A DNA stretch of 43,883 nt from Rhodospirillales bacterium. Lineage in GTDB: Bacteria; Pseudomonadota; Alphaproteobacteria; ATCC43930; CGMCC-115725. The notes under the pieces are model-generated. The model was given only the letters and a program-made list of their open reading frames with translations, ran no database searches and had not been told where the DNA came from. Location: positions 1-43,883 of the forward strand of contig JAQGIC010000100.1 in NCBI GenBank assembly GCA_028288725.1, given 5' to 3'. Shown here one piece after another: positions 15,116 to 23,705 of this stretch. The position numbers and the translations under genes were made by a program. The first letter of the stretch is position 1. Each line of letters starts with the position of its first letter.

Positions 15116-17830
15116 ATGAGCCCGTTGCCGCGCATGCGCTATATCCAATCGCTGCTCTTCACGTTGTTCCTGCTGCTGGTGCTCGGCTCCGGCGCGGCCT
15201 TCGTCGTCTATGAGCATTACGCGTCGGACCTGCCGGACTTCGAGCAGCTGGCCAGCTATCAGCCGCCGATCATGACCCGCGTCCATGCCGGCGACGGGCG
15301 ATTGCTGGCGGAATACGCGACCGAGCGCCGGGTGTTCGTGCCGATCTCGGCCATCCCGCCGCGCGTGGTCCAGGCGATGCTGGCGGCGGAGGATCGCGAG
15401 TTCTTCACCCATGGCGGCGTCAATCCGGCGGCCATGGTGCGCGCCGCGATCCAGAATTTCATGCATGTCGGCCAGGGCCGGCGCCAGATCGGCGCGTCCA
15501 CCATCACCCAGCAGGTCGCGAAGAACATGCTGCTCGGCAACGAGTACAGCTTCGCCCGCAAGATCAAGGAAGCGATCCTCGCCGTCCGAATGGAGCAGGC
15601 GCTGTCGAAGGAGCGTATCCTCGAGCTCTATCTGAACGAGATCAATTTCGGCCGTGGTGCCTATGGCATCGCCACCGGCGCGCTCGTCTATTTCAACAAA
15701 TCGGTCGATGAGCTGACCGTGTCCGAGGCGGCGTTTCTCGCCGGCACGGTCAAGGGCCCGACCAACTACGACCCGGCCCGGCATTACGACGCGGCCAAGG
15801 GCCGGCGCGATTATGTCATCGACGGCATGGTCAAGATCGGCGCCATCGGCGAGGCCGAGGCGCGCGCGGCCGAGGCCGAACCGATCGTGCTGAAGAAGCG
15901 CGACGAGACCCAGGTGTTCTCCGCCCCCTATTTCACCGAAGAGGTCCGGCGCGAGCTGATAGCGCGCTTCGGCGAGGACAAGGTCTACAAGTCCGGCCTG
16001 TCGGTCCGCACCAGCCTCGATCCGATCCTGCAAAGCTATGCCGACAAGGCGCTCAGGGACGGGCTCGTCACCTATGATCGCCGCCATGGCTGGCGCGGCC
16101 CGGTGACCCATCTGGAACTCAACACCGAAGCCAAGGGCTGGCAACAGGCGCTGGCCGCCGTGCCGGTGCCGGGCGGTGCCGCGCCCTGGAAGCTGGCGCT
16201 GGTGCGCGAGGTCAGGCCGGACGCGGCCGAGATCGGCTTCGTCGACGGCTCGACCGGCACCGTGCCCATGAAGGAAATGGAATGGGCGCGGCCGACCACC
16301 GACGACCAGCATGTCGGCGCCACGCCGAAGACGGCCGAACAGGTCGTGAAGCGCGGCGACGTGGTCCTGGTCGAGGCGGTCATGACCGAGACGGCGGCGA
16401 CCAAGCCCACGGCCCAGAAGGGCAAGCCCGTCAAGGTGGCGGAGCCGGCCGCCCCCGCGGCCCCGCCGAGCTTTGCCCATTGGGCGCTCAGGCAGATCCC
16501 GAACGTGTCGGGCGCGATGGTGGCGCTCGATCCCCATACCGGCCGGGTGCTGGCGATGGATGGCGGCTGGTCCTACGACACGAGCCAGTTCAACCGCGCG
16601 ACCCAGGCCTATCGCCAGATCGGCTCGACCTTCAAGCCGTTCGCCTATCTGGCCGCGCTCGACAATGGCATGACGCCCTCGACCCTGATCCTCGACGATC
16701 CGATCGAGCTGGAGCAGGGCCCGGGCCTGCCGCTGTGGCGCCCGCATAATTTCGAAGGCGGCGAGGCGCCGGGACCGCAGCCGCTGCGCGTCGCGATCGA
16801 GAAATCCTTGAACCTGATGACGGTCCGCATGGCGACGACCATCGGCATCGACAAGATCGCGCCCTATGTCGAGCGGCTGGGCCTGATGGACAAGATGCCG
16901 CTGCTCTATGCCCAGGTGCTGGGCGCCGGCCAGACCACGCCGCTGAAGCTCGGCACCGCCTATGCCATGATCGACAATGGCGGCAAGAAGATCACGCCGT
17001 CGCTGATCGATCGGGTCGAGGACCGCGAGGGCAAGATCGTGTTCAAGCACGACAAGCGCGACTGCCCGCGCTGCGGCGACTACGACTGGGGTTCGGACGA
17101 CGAGGTGCCGAGCCTGCCGGACGAGCGCGAGCAGATCCTGGACCCGGCGACGGCCTATCAGATGGTCAACATCATGCAGGGCGTCGTTCAGCGCGGCACG
17201 GCGGCCTACTCGGTCGGCAACGTTCTGAAGATGCCGCTCGCCGGCAAGACCGGCACGACCAACGACATCTTCGATACCTGGTTCGTGGGCTTCACGCCGG
17301 ATCTGGTCGTCGCGGTCTATGTCGGGTTCGACACGCCACGCACGCTCGGCCGTCAGGAACAGGGCGCGCGCACCGCGGCGCCGCTGTTCACCGAATTTAT
17401 GACCGACGCGCTCAAGGACAAGCCGGCGATCGATTTCCGCATTCCGCCGGGCGTGCGTCTGGTCCGGGTCAATCCGGCCAACGGCCAACTGGCCGACGGC
17501 AGCGAGCGCAACACGATCTGGGAAGCGTTCAAGCCCGGCACCGAACCGACCCCCGGCGACCAGGTGGTCGACGGCGGCGGCATCGATGCCGGCGCGATCG
17601 GCGATATGGACCAGACCAATGCGCCGGTTGCGGACGATCAGCCGCTGCTGCATGTCGGCCAGCCGCAGCCGCCGGCGACGGCCTATGGTGCCGCGATCGC
17701 CGGGGCCGCGCCGCAGCCGGGATATCTGGCGATTCCGCCCGCGCCCCAGGCGCCGACCGGGGCGGTACCGCCGCCGCCGGCCCCCCGCCCCGCGACGGCG
17801 CCATCGACGGGGACGGGCGGTCTGTATTAG
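15116..17830 (+). CDS. mrcA: Penicillin-binding protein 1A (bifunctional class A PBP)
   Basis: The 904-residue inner-membrane enzyme polymerises and cross-links peptidoglycan. A single transmembrane helix (about residues 9-32) follows a short cytoplasmic start. The GT51 glycosyltransferase domain has the catalytic Glu in AAEDREFF (Glu92) and the GASTITQQVAKNMLL block. An OB-like insertion (about 320-430) precedes the transpeptidase domain, which has nucleophile Ser504 in GSTFKP and KTGTT at Lys711. A CPRCGDYDW motif near 645 is of a type seen in alphaproteobacterial PBP1A. The C-terminus is a Pro/Ala-rich tail of about 90 residues. It is divergent from rne and is followed by prfB after 55 bases. 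Confidence 0.95.
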   Translation: MSPLPRMRYIQSLLFTLFLLLVLGSGAAFVVYEHYASDLPDFEQLASYQPPIMTRVHAGDGRLLAEYATERRVFVPISAIPPRVVQAMLAAEDREFFTHGGVNPAAMVRAAIQNFMHVGQGRRQIGASTITQQVAKNMLLGNEYSFARKIKEAILAVRMEQALSKERILELYLNEINFGRGAYGIATGALVYFNKSVDELTVSEAAFLAGTVKGPTNYDPARHYDAAKGRRDYVIDGMVKIGAIGEAEARAAEAEPIVLKKRDETQVFSAPYFTEEVRRELIARFGEDKVYKSGLSVRTSLDPILQSYADKALRDGLVTYDRRHGWRGPVTHLELNTEAKGWQQALAAVPVPGGAAPWKLALVREVRPDAAEIGFVDGSTGTVPMKEMEWARPTTDDQHVGATPKTAEQVVKRGDVVLVEAVMTETAATKPTAQKGKPVKVAEPAAPAAPPSFAHWALRQIPNVSGAMVALDPHTGRVLAMDGGWSYDTSQFNRATQAYRQIGSTFKPFAYLAALDNGMTPSTLILDDPIELEQGPGLPLWRPHNFEGGEAPGPQPLRVAIEKSLNLMTVRMATTIGIDKIAPYVERLGLMDKMPLLYAQVLGAGQTTPLKLGTAYAMIDNGGKKITPSLIDRVEDREGKIVFKHDKRDCPRCGDYDWGSDDEVPSLPDEREQILDPATAYQMVNIMQGVVQRGTAAYSVGNVLKMPLAGKTGTTNDIFDTWFVGFTPDLVVAVYVGFDTPRTLGRQEQGARTAAPLFTEFMTDALKDKPAIDFRIPPGVRLVRVNPANGQLADGSERNTIWEAFKPGTEPTPGDQVVDGGGIDAGAIGDMDQTNAPVADDQPLLHVGQPQPPATAYGAAIAGAAPQPGYLAIPPAPQAPTGAVPPPPAPRPATAPSTGTGGLY

Positions 17831-17885
17831 AACCCCGGTTCCGCCCGGTCATCCGGGCCAACCCTTTTGACCTATGGAGAGACGC

Positions 17886-19014
17886 ATGCGTGCGGAAATT
17901 CTAGCGGTGGCCGACGAGATCCGCTCGTCGTTGGCCCTGCTGAGGAGGCATCTTTGACTGGGAGAAATCCCTCCGTCGCTTCGACGAACTGAACGCCAAG
18001 GCCGAAGATCCGAACCTGTGGAACGACGCCGCCGCCGCCCAGGAGGTGATGCGCGAGCGCAACCGGCTCGACAATGCCATCAACGGCTATCGCAAGATCG
18101 AGGCCCAATTGGCCGACGCGCTCGAGATGATCGAGCTGGCGGAGGCCGAGGACGAGCCCGAGTTGGTGGCAGAGGCCGAGGCCAATCTGGCATCCCTGAA
18201 GGCCGAGGTCTCCAAGCGCGAGCTGGAAAGCCTGCTGTCGGGCGATGCCGACGCCAATGATTGCTACATCGAAATCCATGCCGGCGCGGGCGGGACCGAG
18301 GCGCAGGACTGGGCCGAGATGCTGGTGCGCATGTACACGCGCTGGGCCGAGACCAAGGGCTACAAGACCGAGTGGCTGGAAGAGAGTCCGGGCGAAGAGG
18401 CGGGCCTGAAATCGGCCACGATCAAAGTGATCGGCACCAACGCCTATGGTTGGCTCAAGACCGAGAGCGGCGTGCACCGGCTGGTCCGCATCTCGCCGTT
18501 CGACAGCCAGGCGCGGCGCCAGACCAGCTTCGCGTCGGCCTGGGTCTATCCGGTGGTCGACGACAAGATCGAGGTCGATGTTCAGGAAAAGGACTGCCGG
18601 ATCGATACGTTCCGCGCATCCGGCGCCGGCGGCCAGCATGTCAACAAGACCGACAGCGCCATCCGCATCACCCATATCCCGACCGGCATCGTGGTGTCGT
18701 GCCAGCAGGATCGTTCGCAGCACCGCAACCGGGCGGTCGCCTGGGACATGCTGCGCGCCCGGCTGTACGAGGCGGAATTGCAGAAGCGCGAGGCCGCGGC
18801 CGATGCGCTGAACGCGACCAAGACAGATATCGGCTGGGGCCACCAGATCCGGTCCTACGTGCTGCAGCCCTACCAGATGGTCAAGGACCTGCGCACGGGC
18901 GCCGAAACGGGCAATTCGGGCGCGGTGCTGAACGGCGATATCGACTTGTTCCTCGAAGCCTCCCTTGCCTCGCGCCTGAAAGGCGTCGAGGGTGCGGTCA
19001 GCGACCTGGACTGA
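17886..19014 (+). CDS. prfB: Peptide chain release factor 2, with programmed +1 frameshift
   Basis: RF2 terminates translation at UGA and UAA. Frame 0 starts at ATG 17886 and runs 23 codons to an in-frame TGA (17955-17957). Skipping one base after CTT (17952-17954) continues as GAC TGG GAG to the stop at 19014, giving a 375-residue protein of normal length. The anticodon-like SPF motif is in [11 protein letters not shown] and the catalytic GGQ (about residues 248-250) in GAGGQHVNK. The TGA is therefore autoregulatory, not a mutation: low RF2 favours the frameshift. An automatic call may start falsely at 18046. Confidence 0.96.
17943..17958 (+). promoter_or_regulatory. RF2 recoding site
   Basis: AGGAGG (17943-17948), a three-base spacer, CTT and TGAC match the canonical RF2 frameshift signal: an internal Shine-Dalgarno element, a slippery CUU codon and a poor-context UGA C. 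The spacing is the same as in the E. coli prfB site. Confidence 0.95.
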
Positions 19015-19114
19015 GCCCTCCGCCCCGGCTGAACAAGGTCGCGTGGGAACTCATCGGAGGCGTCGCCCATTAATCCTCCGACTCGCGATGCGTAACGCAT
19101 GGATGGAGGAAAGG

Positions 19115-19771
19115 GTGGCGGACGGTCCGAGCGATGCCAACCGGCGGCGGCCGACGGCCGTGGCCGACTTGTCGGAGGCGGGCTCGTTGGAGGCGCTTCG
19201 CGCCGAGGCCTCGGATTGCCGCCGGTGCCCGCTCTGGGCGCCGGCAACCCAGACCGTGTTCGGCGAAGGCCCGGCCGCGGCGCCGGTGATGTTCGTCGGC
19301 GAGCAGCCGGGCGACCAGGAGGATCTGGCCGGTCGGCCCTTCGTCGGTCCGGCCGGGCACGTGTTCGACCGGGCGCTGGACGAGGCCGGCATCGACCGGT
19401 TGCAGGCCTATGTCACCAACGCGGTGAAGCATTTCAAATTCGAACCGCGCGGCAAGCGGCGCATGCACCAGAAGCCGGGCGGCGGGGAAATCCAGGCTTG
19501 CCGCTGGTGGCTCGATCGCGAGATCGGCCTGGTCGAACCTCGCCTGATCGTGGCGATGGGCGCTACCGCGGCGCAGGCGATCTTCGGCAAGCCGATGCCG
19601 ATCGGCAAGAACCGCGGCCGGTTGATCGATTTGGCCGGCGGCACGCAGGCGCTCGTCACCGTCCATCCGTCCTATCTGCTGCGCCTGCCCGACCCGGCGG
19701 CGAAAGCGGCCGAATACGGGAGGTTCGTCGACGATCTGCGTCTGGCGCGGCGGTTCTTCGAGGCAGCGTAG
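19115..19771 (+). CDS. udgX: UdgX-type uracil-DNA glycosylase
   Basis: The 218-residue enzyme belongs to the family 4-like uracil-DNA glycosylases with an Fe-S cluster. Cys residues in SDCRRCPLW and IQACRWW are visible. VTNAVKHF has His where family 4 usually has Cys, plausibly the fourth ligand. Motif A reads GEQPGDQED and motif B VHPSYLLR. The diagnostic loop KRRMH (114-118) corresponds to the KRRIH loop of mycobacterial UdgX, whose His forms a covalent bond with the abasic sugar after uracil removal. GTG 19115 is chosen for the GGAGG just upstream; ATGs at 19103 and 19088 are alternatives. It lies 100 bases after prfB on the same strand. Confidence 0.85.
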   Translation: MADGPSDANRRRPTAVADLSEAGSLEALRAEASDCRRCPLWAPATQTVFGEGPAAAPVMFVGEQPGDQEDLAGRPFVGPAGHVFDRALDEAGIDRLQAYVTNAVKHFKFEPRGKRRMHQKPGGGEIQACRWWLDREIGLVEPRLIVAMGATAAQAIFGKPMPIGKNRGRLIDLAGGTQALVTVHPSYLLRLPDPAAKAAEYGRFVDDLRLARRFFEAA

Positions 19772-19804
19772 TTCCCTCTACCGCCGTTTGCGAAGAGGGA
19801 ACTA
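19769..19804 (+). terminator. Hairpin at the end of udgX
   Basis: A perfect 11-bp inverted repeat TAGTTCCCTCT / AGAGGGAACTA with a 14-base loop begins on the udgX stop codon. No T-tract follows, so it may be a weak or Rho-assisted terminator, or a 3'-end stabiliser. Confidence 0.5.
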
Positions 19805-20125
19805 TCTCCGCGGTGACGTCGCGATGGTGGGCTGCGGACATGGGCGATCTCGCCGTTCGGCAATCCACACCAGAAACGGTGTCGTCGGCTCAAATTGAAG
19901 CTTTGCCAGTCGCCTCTGAAACTGACCAGCGGGCGCCATGATCCTGATCCGATCAAACCGGCTCGGCTTGATCGGTGAACCAGTCTCTAAATATTTGATT
20001 TAGAGGGCGATTCAGACATGAAGTCGGTCCGACCTCATGTCATCGAGCTCTAGGATGAGAGATGTCGGTTCAAGGCGCGAGGGTGAAGATGCCGATCTCG
20101 CCTCATTCGTGAACTGCCTACGAGG
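19805..20125. other. Intergenic stretch between convergent udgX and ygiQ
   Basis: I see no gene here. An 8-bp inverted repeat CCGATCAA / TTGATCGG (19949-19956 and 19968-19975) with an 11-base loop is the only clear structure. The DNA is slightly AT-richer around 19985-20005. Confidence 0.4.
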
Positions 20126-22306
20126 CTATCCGCGCCGCGCCCGATCTCCCGGCCCAACCTTCCGCGCGCCCTTCGCCGGCTGCTGCATGAACGGCGTCGT
20201 TCCTCCCGGCTTGCGGCTGGTCGTCCGTGCCGACGGCGCACCCTTGCCCGTGCCCGGCGGCTGCCAGGCCGGTACCAGCTGGTGGGCGCCCGGGCCGATC
20301 AGATCGGCCCGGCCCATGGCCTTCAGCGCATCGCGCAGGGTCGGCCAATTCTCCGGGTCGTGATACCTCAGGAATGCCTTGTGCAGCCGTCGCTGCTTCA
20401 ACCCGCGGGCCGAGAACACCTGCTCGCCATCCTTGCGGCGGATCGGGCGGAGCGGGTTCTGCTCGGTATGGAACATGGTCGCCGACAGCGACATGGGCGA
20501 GGGCAGGAAGGTCTGGACCTGGTCGGCGCGGAACTTGTTGCGCTTCAGCCAGAGCGCCAGGTTCATCATGTCCTCGTCGGTCGTGCCCGGATGGGCCGCG
20601 ATGAAATACGGGATCAGGTAATACTGCTTGCCGGCTTCCTTGGCGTATTTGTCGAACAGTTCCTTGAACCGGTCGTAGGCGCCCATGCCGGGCTTCATCA
20701 TCTTCGCGAGCGGCCCGGCCTCGGTATGCTCGGGCGCGATCTTCAGGTAGCCACCGACATGGTGGGTCACCAGTTCCTTGATATATTCCGGGCTCTTGAC
20801 CGCGAGATCGTAGCGCAGGCCGGACGCGACATGGATCTTCTTGATCCCCTTCAGCGCACGCGCCTTGCGATAGAGCTCGATCAGCGGCTGATGGTCGGTG
20901 TTGAGGTTCTTGCAGATATCCGGATAGACGCAGGACGGCCGGCGGCAGACCGCCTCGATCTTCTTATCCTTGCAGGCGAGCCGGTACATGTTCGCGGTCG
21001 GCCCGCCGATGTCGGAGATCACGCCGGTGAAGCCGTCGACCTTGTCGCGGATTTCCTCGATCTCGCGCAGGATCGATGTTTCCGACCGGCTCTGGATGAT
21101 GCGGCCCTCGTGCTCGGTGATCGAGCAGAAGGAACAGCCGCCGAAGCAGCCGCGCATGATGTTGACCGAGAAGCGGATCATGTCCCAGGCCGGGATCTTG
21201 GCGTCGCCGTAGGACGGATGCTGGGCGCGGGCATAGGGCAGGTCGTAGACCCCGTCCATCTCCGGCGTCTCCAGCGGGATCGGCGGCGCGGTCAGCCACA
21301 ATTCCTTGTCGCCATGGCGCTGCACCAGGGGCCGCGCGTTCCCGGGATTGCTTTCCTGATGCAGGATGCGCGACGCGTGGGCATAGAGGATCTTGTCGTC
21401 CTTGACCTGCTCGAACGCCGGCAGGCGCACCACGGTCGCCGACGGGTCGGGCCGGGCACGGGCGAGCGCCGCCGCATCCGGCTCGACCGTCTCGCCATTC
21501 TCGTCCAGGTCCAGTTCGGTCGGCGGCGGGGTCCGGCGCAGGCTTTCGGACACGACCCAGGGGCCGCTGTCGGCGGTCAGTTCCGGCACGGCCTCGTCGA
21601 CCAGGTCGGGCGCTGCTACCGTGAAGCCATCGGGCACGCGGTCGAGGATGAAGGCGGTGCCGCGGATGTCGTGGATCTCGCGCACCTTCTCGCCGGCTGC
21701 CGCGCGATGGGCGATCTCGCAGATCGCGCGCTCGGCATTGCCATAGACCAGGATGTCGGCCTTGGCATCGACCAGGACGGAGCGGCGCACCTTCTCCGAC
21801 CAGTGATCGTACTGGGCGATGCGGCGCAGCGACGCCTCGATGCCGCCCAGAACGATCGGCGTCTCCTTGAACGCCTCGCGGCAGCGCTGGCTATAGACCA
21901 GCACGGCGCGGTCCGGCCGCTTGCCCATGGCGCCGTCGGGCGTATAGCTGTCGTTATGGCGCAGGCGCCGGTCGGACGTGTAGTGGTTGACTAGGCTGTC
22001 CATGTTGCCGGCGGTGACGCCGAAAAACAGGTTCGGCTTGCCCAGTTCCCTGAACGCGTCGGCGCTGGTCCAGTCGGGCTGGGCGATGATGCCGACGCGG
22101 AAGCCCTGGGCCTCCAGCAGCCGGCCGATGATCGCCATGCCGAAGCTCGGATGGTCGATATAGGCGTCGCCGGTCACGATGATGACATCGCAGGTGTCCC
22201 AACCGAGTGCCGTCATTTCGGCGCGGCTCATCGGCAGGAACGGCGCCGGTCCGAGGCGCTTCGCCCAGAACTTGGGATAGGTGAACAGGTTCTTGGCGTC
22301 GAGCAT
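20126..22306 (-). CDS. ygiQ: YgiQ-family radical SAM protein
   Basis: The 726-residue protein has the YgiQ/UPF0313 layout. An N-terminal B12-binding-like region ([18 protein letters not shown]) precedes the radical SAM core, with the 4Fe-4S ligands in [10 protein letters not shown] (Cys387, Cys391, Cys394) preceded by FSVNIM. The C-terminal YgiQ domain has KIAPEHTE and [14 protein letters not shown]. Residues after about 660 are a basic, low-complexity tail. ATG 22306 is used because family similarity begins [12 protein letters not shown] and GGAG precedes it; an upstream start at 22372 adds unlikely sequence. The reaction is not established for the family. No functional neighbour is evident. 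Confidence 0.92.
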   Translation of the reverse strand: MLDAKNLFTYPKFWAKRLGPAPFLPMSRAEMTALGWDTCDVIIVTGDAYIDHPSFGMAIIGRLLEAQGFRVGIIAQPDWTSADAFRELGKPNLFFGVTAGNMDSLVNHYTSDRRLRHNDSYTPDGAMGKRPDRAVLVYSQRCREAFKETPIVLGGIEASLRRIAQYDHWSEKVRRSVLVDAKADILVYGNAERAICEIAHRAAAGEKVREIHDIRGTAFILDRVPDGFTVAAPDLVDEAVPELTADSGPWVVSESLRRTPPPTELDLDENGETVEPDAAALARARPDPSATVVRLPAFEQVKDDKILYAHASRILHQESNPGNARPLVQRHGDKELWLTAPPIPLETPEMDGVYDLPYARAQHPSYGDAKIPAWDMIRFSVNIMRGCFGGCSFCSITEHEGRIIQSRSETSILREIEEIRDKVDGFTGVISDIGGPTANMYRLACKDKKIEAVCRRPSCVYPDICKNLNTDHQPLIELYRKARALKGIKKIHVASGLRYDLAVKSPEYIKELVTHHVGGYLKIAPEHTEAGPLAKMMKPGMGAYDRFKELFDKYAKEAGKQYYLIPYFIAAHPGTTDEDMMNLALWLKRNKFRADQVQTFLPSPMSLSATMFHTEQNPLRPIRRKDGEQVFSARGLKQRRLHKAFLRYHDPENWPTLRDALKAMGRADLIGPGAHQLVPAWQPPGTGKGAPSARTTSRKPGGTTPFMQQPAKGARKVGPGDRARRG

Positions 22307-22411
22307 GGCTCCGCTCCGACCGGCGATGCGATGAGAATCCGCCACTAATAACGCTCGCGTGCGTCGGCGCAAGAGGGTGGAGGGCAGGACCGCGCTGGGG
22401 GCGTGGGTCGC

Positions 22412-22738
22412 TCAGGCCGCGCGCGGACGGACGCGTTCGACGATTGCCGAGCCGGTCTTGGCGGCGGCGAGTTTCAGATCATGCTGATCCTGCAGGTTCA
22501 GCCAGAACTTCGCGCTCGTGCCGAAAAAGCGGCCGAGCCGTAGGGCGGTGTCGGCCGTCACGGCCCGCTTGCCGGCTAGGATGGTGCTGATCCGGTTGGC
22601 GGGAACGTCGAGTGCCGCGGCGAAAGCCGCGGCGGACAGGTCGAGCGCGTCCAACTCGTCCTTCAGCACTTCGCCCGGGTGAGTCGGCGGCAGGCCGTCG
22701 ACCACGCCTTCGTCAATGGTAATCGACAATTTCGACAT
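22412..22738 (-). CDS. higA: HigA-family antitoxin
   Basis: The 108-residue DNA-binding antitoxin has an XRE-type helix-turn-helix: HPGEVLKDELDALDLSAAAFAAAL, ISTILAGKRAVTADTALRLGRFFG, then the family signature SAKFWLNLQDQHDL. The start at 22738 (MSKLSI) lies inside the 3' end of the toxin gene. The toxin-first order is the usual HigBA arrangement. HigA should neutralise HigB and repress the operon, probably at the dyad at 23010-23031. Confidence 0.9.
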   Translation of the reverse strand: MSKLSITIDEGVVDGLPPTHPGEVLKDELDALDLSAAAFAAALDVPANRISTILAGKRAVTADTALRLGRFFGTSAKFWLNLQDQHDLKLAAAKTGSAIVERVRPRAA

Positions 22739-22991
22739 CGTTTGGTCCTTCACCATCCCAGCGGAAACAGATCCGCCATTGCATATTGATCCGAACGCTA
22801 TATTGCCCGGCCCGATCGCCGGAGAGCATTTCCAATCTGTTCGACGGGAGGCCCGCCAGATCCTCGATCCGCGTCGCGGCCGTCAGGATCGCCAAGCGCC
22901 GCCGTGCCTGATTCGCAAAGGAGTCGAACTCCTTCACGCGGTCGCCTGCAATGAAACGTTCGGTCCGTTTATCGGCGCAACGCTTGATCAT
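22713..22991 (-). CDS. higB: HigB/RelE-family toxin
   Basis: This 92-residue protein is the expected length for HigB. Characteristic segments are IKRCADKRTERF at the start, RIEDLAGLPSNRLEML in the middle and QYSVRINMQWRICFRW near the end, closing with VEIVDYH. HigB toxins are ribosome-dependent mRNA interferases related to RelE. The frame overlaps higA by 26 bases (22713-22738), consistent with translational coupling. It appears intact, with no frameshift or truncation. Confidence 0.9.
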   Translation of the reverse strand: MIKRCADKRTERFIAGDRVKEFDSFANQARRRLAILTAATRIEDLAGLPSNRLEMLSGDRAGQYSVRINMQWRICFRWDGEGPNDVEIVDYH

Positions 22992-23009
22992 GACGCAACA
23001 TAGCGAGCG

Positions 23010-23031
23010 GTACGCGATACGTCCAGCGTAC
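23010..23031. promoter_or_regulatory. Candidate HigA operator
   Basis: The inverted repeat GTACGC / GCGTAC with a 10-base spacer lies 19 bases upstream of the higB start codon, in the 46-base gap after the TetR gene. Its position fits autorepression by the HigBA complex. Confidence 0.4.
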
Positions 23032-23037
23032 GACCAT

Positions 23038-23610
23038 TTAGGCCGGCCGAAGCATCGTGCGGAGCGTGCGCTCGACCAGGCCGGCGAGGGGGTCCGGATC
23101 GGTCTCGGCCAACAGCCCGTCGATCACCAGCAGGGCCAGGCCATGGATCAGCGACCAGCAGCCGACCGCCAGCTCCGGACTGAACCGGTCCGGCGCCTCG
23201 ACGGCGAGCCGGTGCAGCATGACCTGCCGGACCGTCTCCGACGCGGCGCAGATGGCACCCCCGGCGCGCGGCCGGGCCGGGCCGAACATCAGGCGGAACA
23301 GCACGGGATGGTCGGCGGCATAGCGCACATAGGCGAGACCCAGGGCCAGCAGGCCGCGTCCGGCGGGGGCGGCGGCGTCGGCTGCGCAGACGGCTTGGTG
23401 CAAGGCCTCGATCCCGCGCAACGCCACCGCGGTCAGCAGCGCGTCCTTGTCCGGATAATGGCGATAGGGCGCCATGGGCGACACGCCGGCATGCCGGGCG
23501 ACGGCACGCAACGACGGCTCCTCACCCTGGGCCAGCAGGGCCAGCGTTGCATCAAGCAGGCTCTGGCGCAGATCGCCGTGGTGATAGGTCGATTTTTCTG
23601 TCTGGCTCAC
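23038..23610 (-). CDS. TetR/AcrR-family regulator with WHG-type C-terminal domain
   Basis: The 190-residue protein has an N-terminal HTH: YHHGDLRQSLLDATLALLAQG, SLRAVARHAGVSPMAPYRHYPDKDALLTAVA. The YHHGDL start with a C-terminal domain containing AYVRYAADHPVLFRLMFGP is typical of the WHG/TetR_C_33 subgroup. It is transcribed away from an old-yellow-enzyme gene with a 95-base divergent region that contains two related operator-like elements, so the reductase is its most likely target. Such regulators usually sense reactive or aromatic ligands; the ligand here is unknown. Confidence 0.88.
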   Translation of the reverse strand: MSQTEKSTYHHGDLRQSLLDATLALLAQGEEPSLRAVARHAGVSPMAPYRHYPDKDALLTAVALRGIEALHQAVCAADAAAPAGRGLLALGLAYVRYAADHPVLFRLMFGPARPRAGGAICAASETVRQVMLHRLAVEAPDRFSPELAVGCWSLIHGLALLVIDGLLAETDPDPLAGLVERTLRTMLRPA

Positions 23611-23640
23611 GCCCCTGTCCTTTCACAATAGAATTCGGCG

Positions 23641-23689
23641 GTCAATGTTGACAATGCATACATGGTGCTTATGTTGTCATCGTAAACAT
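23641..23689 (+). promoter_or_regulatory. Promoter with paired 19-bp operator-like elements
   Basis: Two similar 19-base elements, each bounded by ATGT and ACAT, lie at 23645-23663 and 23671-23689, 26 bases apart. The palindrome GTCAA-TG-TTGAC (23641-23652) overlaps the first. A promoter TTGACA (23648-23653), 16 bases, TATGTT (23670-23675) is embedded in them. Repressor binding would occlude the promoter of the downstream oxidoreductase gene. Confidence 0.6.
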
Positions 23690-23705
23690 CGACTGGAGAC
23701 CTCAG

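Noticed and set aside
15044-17653. 869-codon minus-strand ORF opposite mrcA
   Set aside because: It mirrors the codon structure of mrcA, is rich in Arg/His/Gly and has no recognisable domain. Such long shadows are expected in very GC-rich genes.
17955-17957. In-frame stop near the start of prfB, possible pseudogene
   Set aside because: It is part of the canonical RF2 programmed frameshift signal.
19949-19975. Inverted repeat between udgX and ygiQ as a terminator
   Set aside because: The stem is only 8 bp with an 11-base loop and no T-tract, so it is noted but not called.
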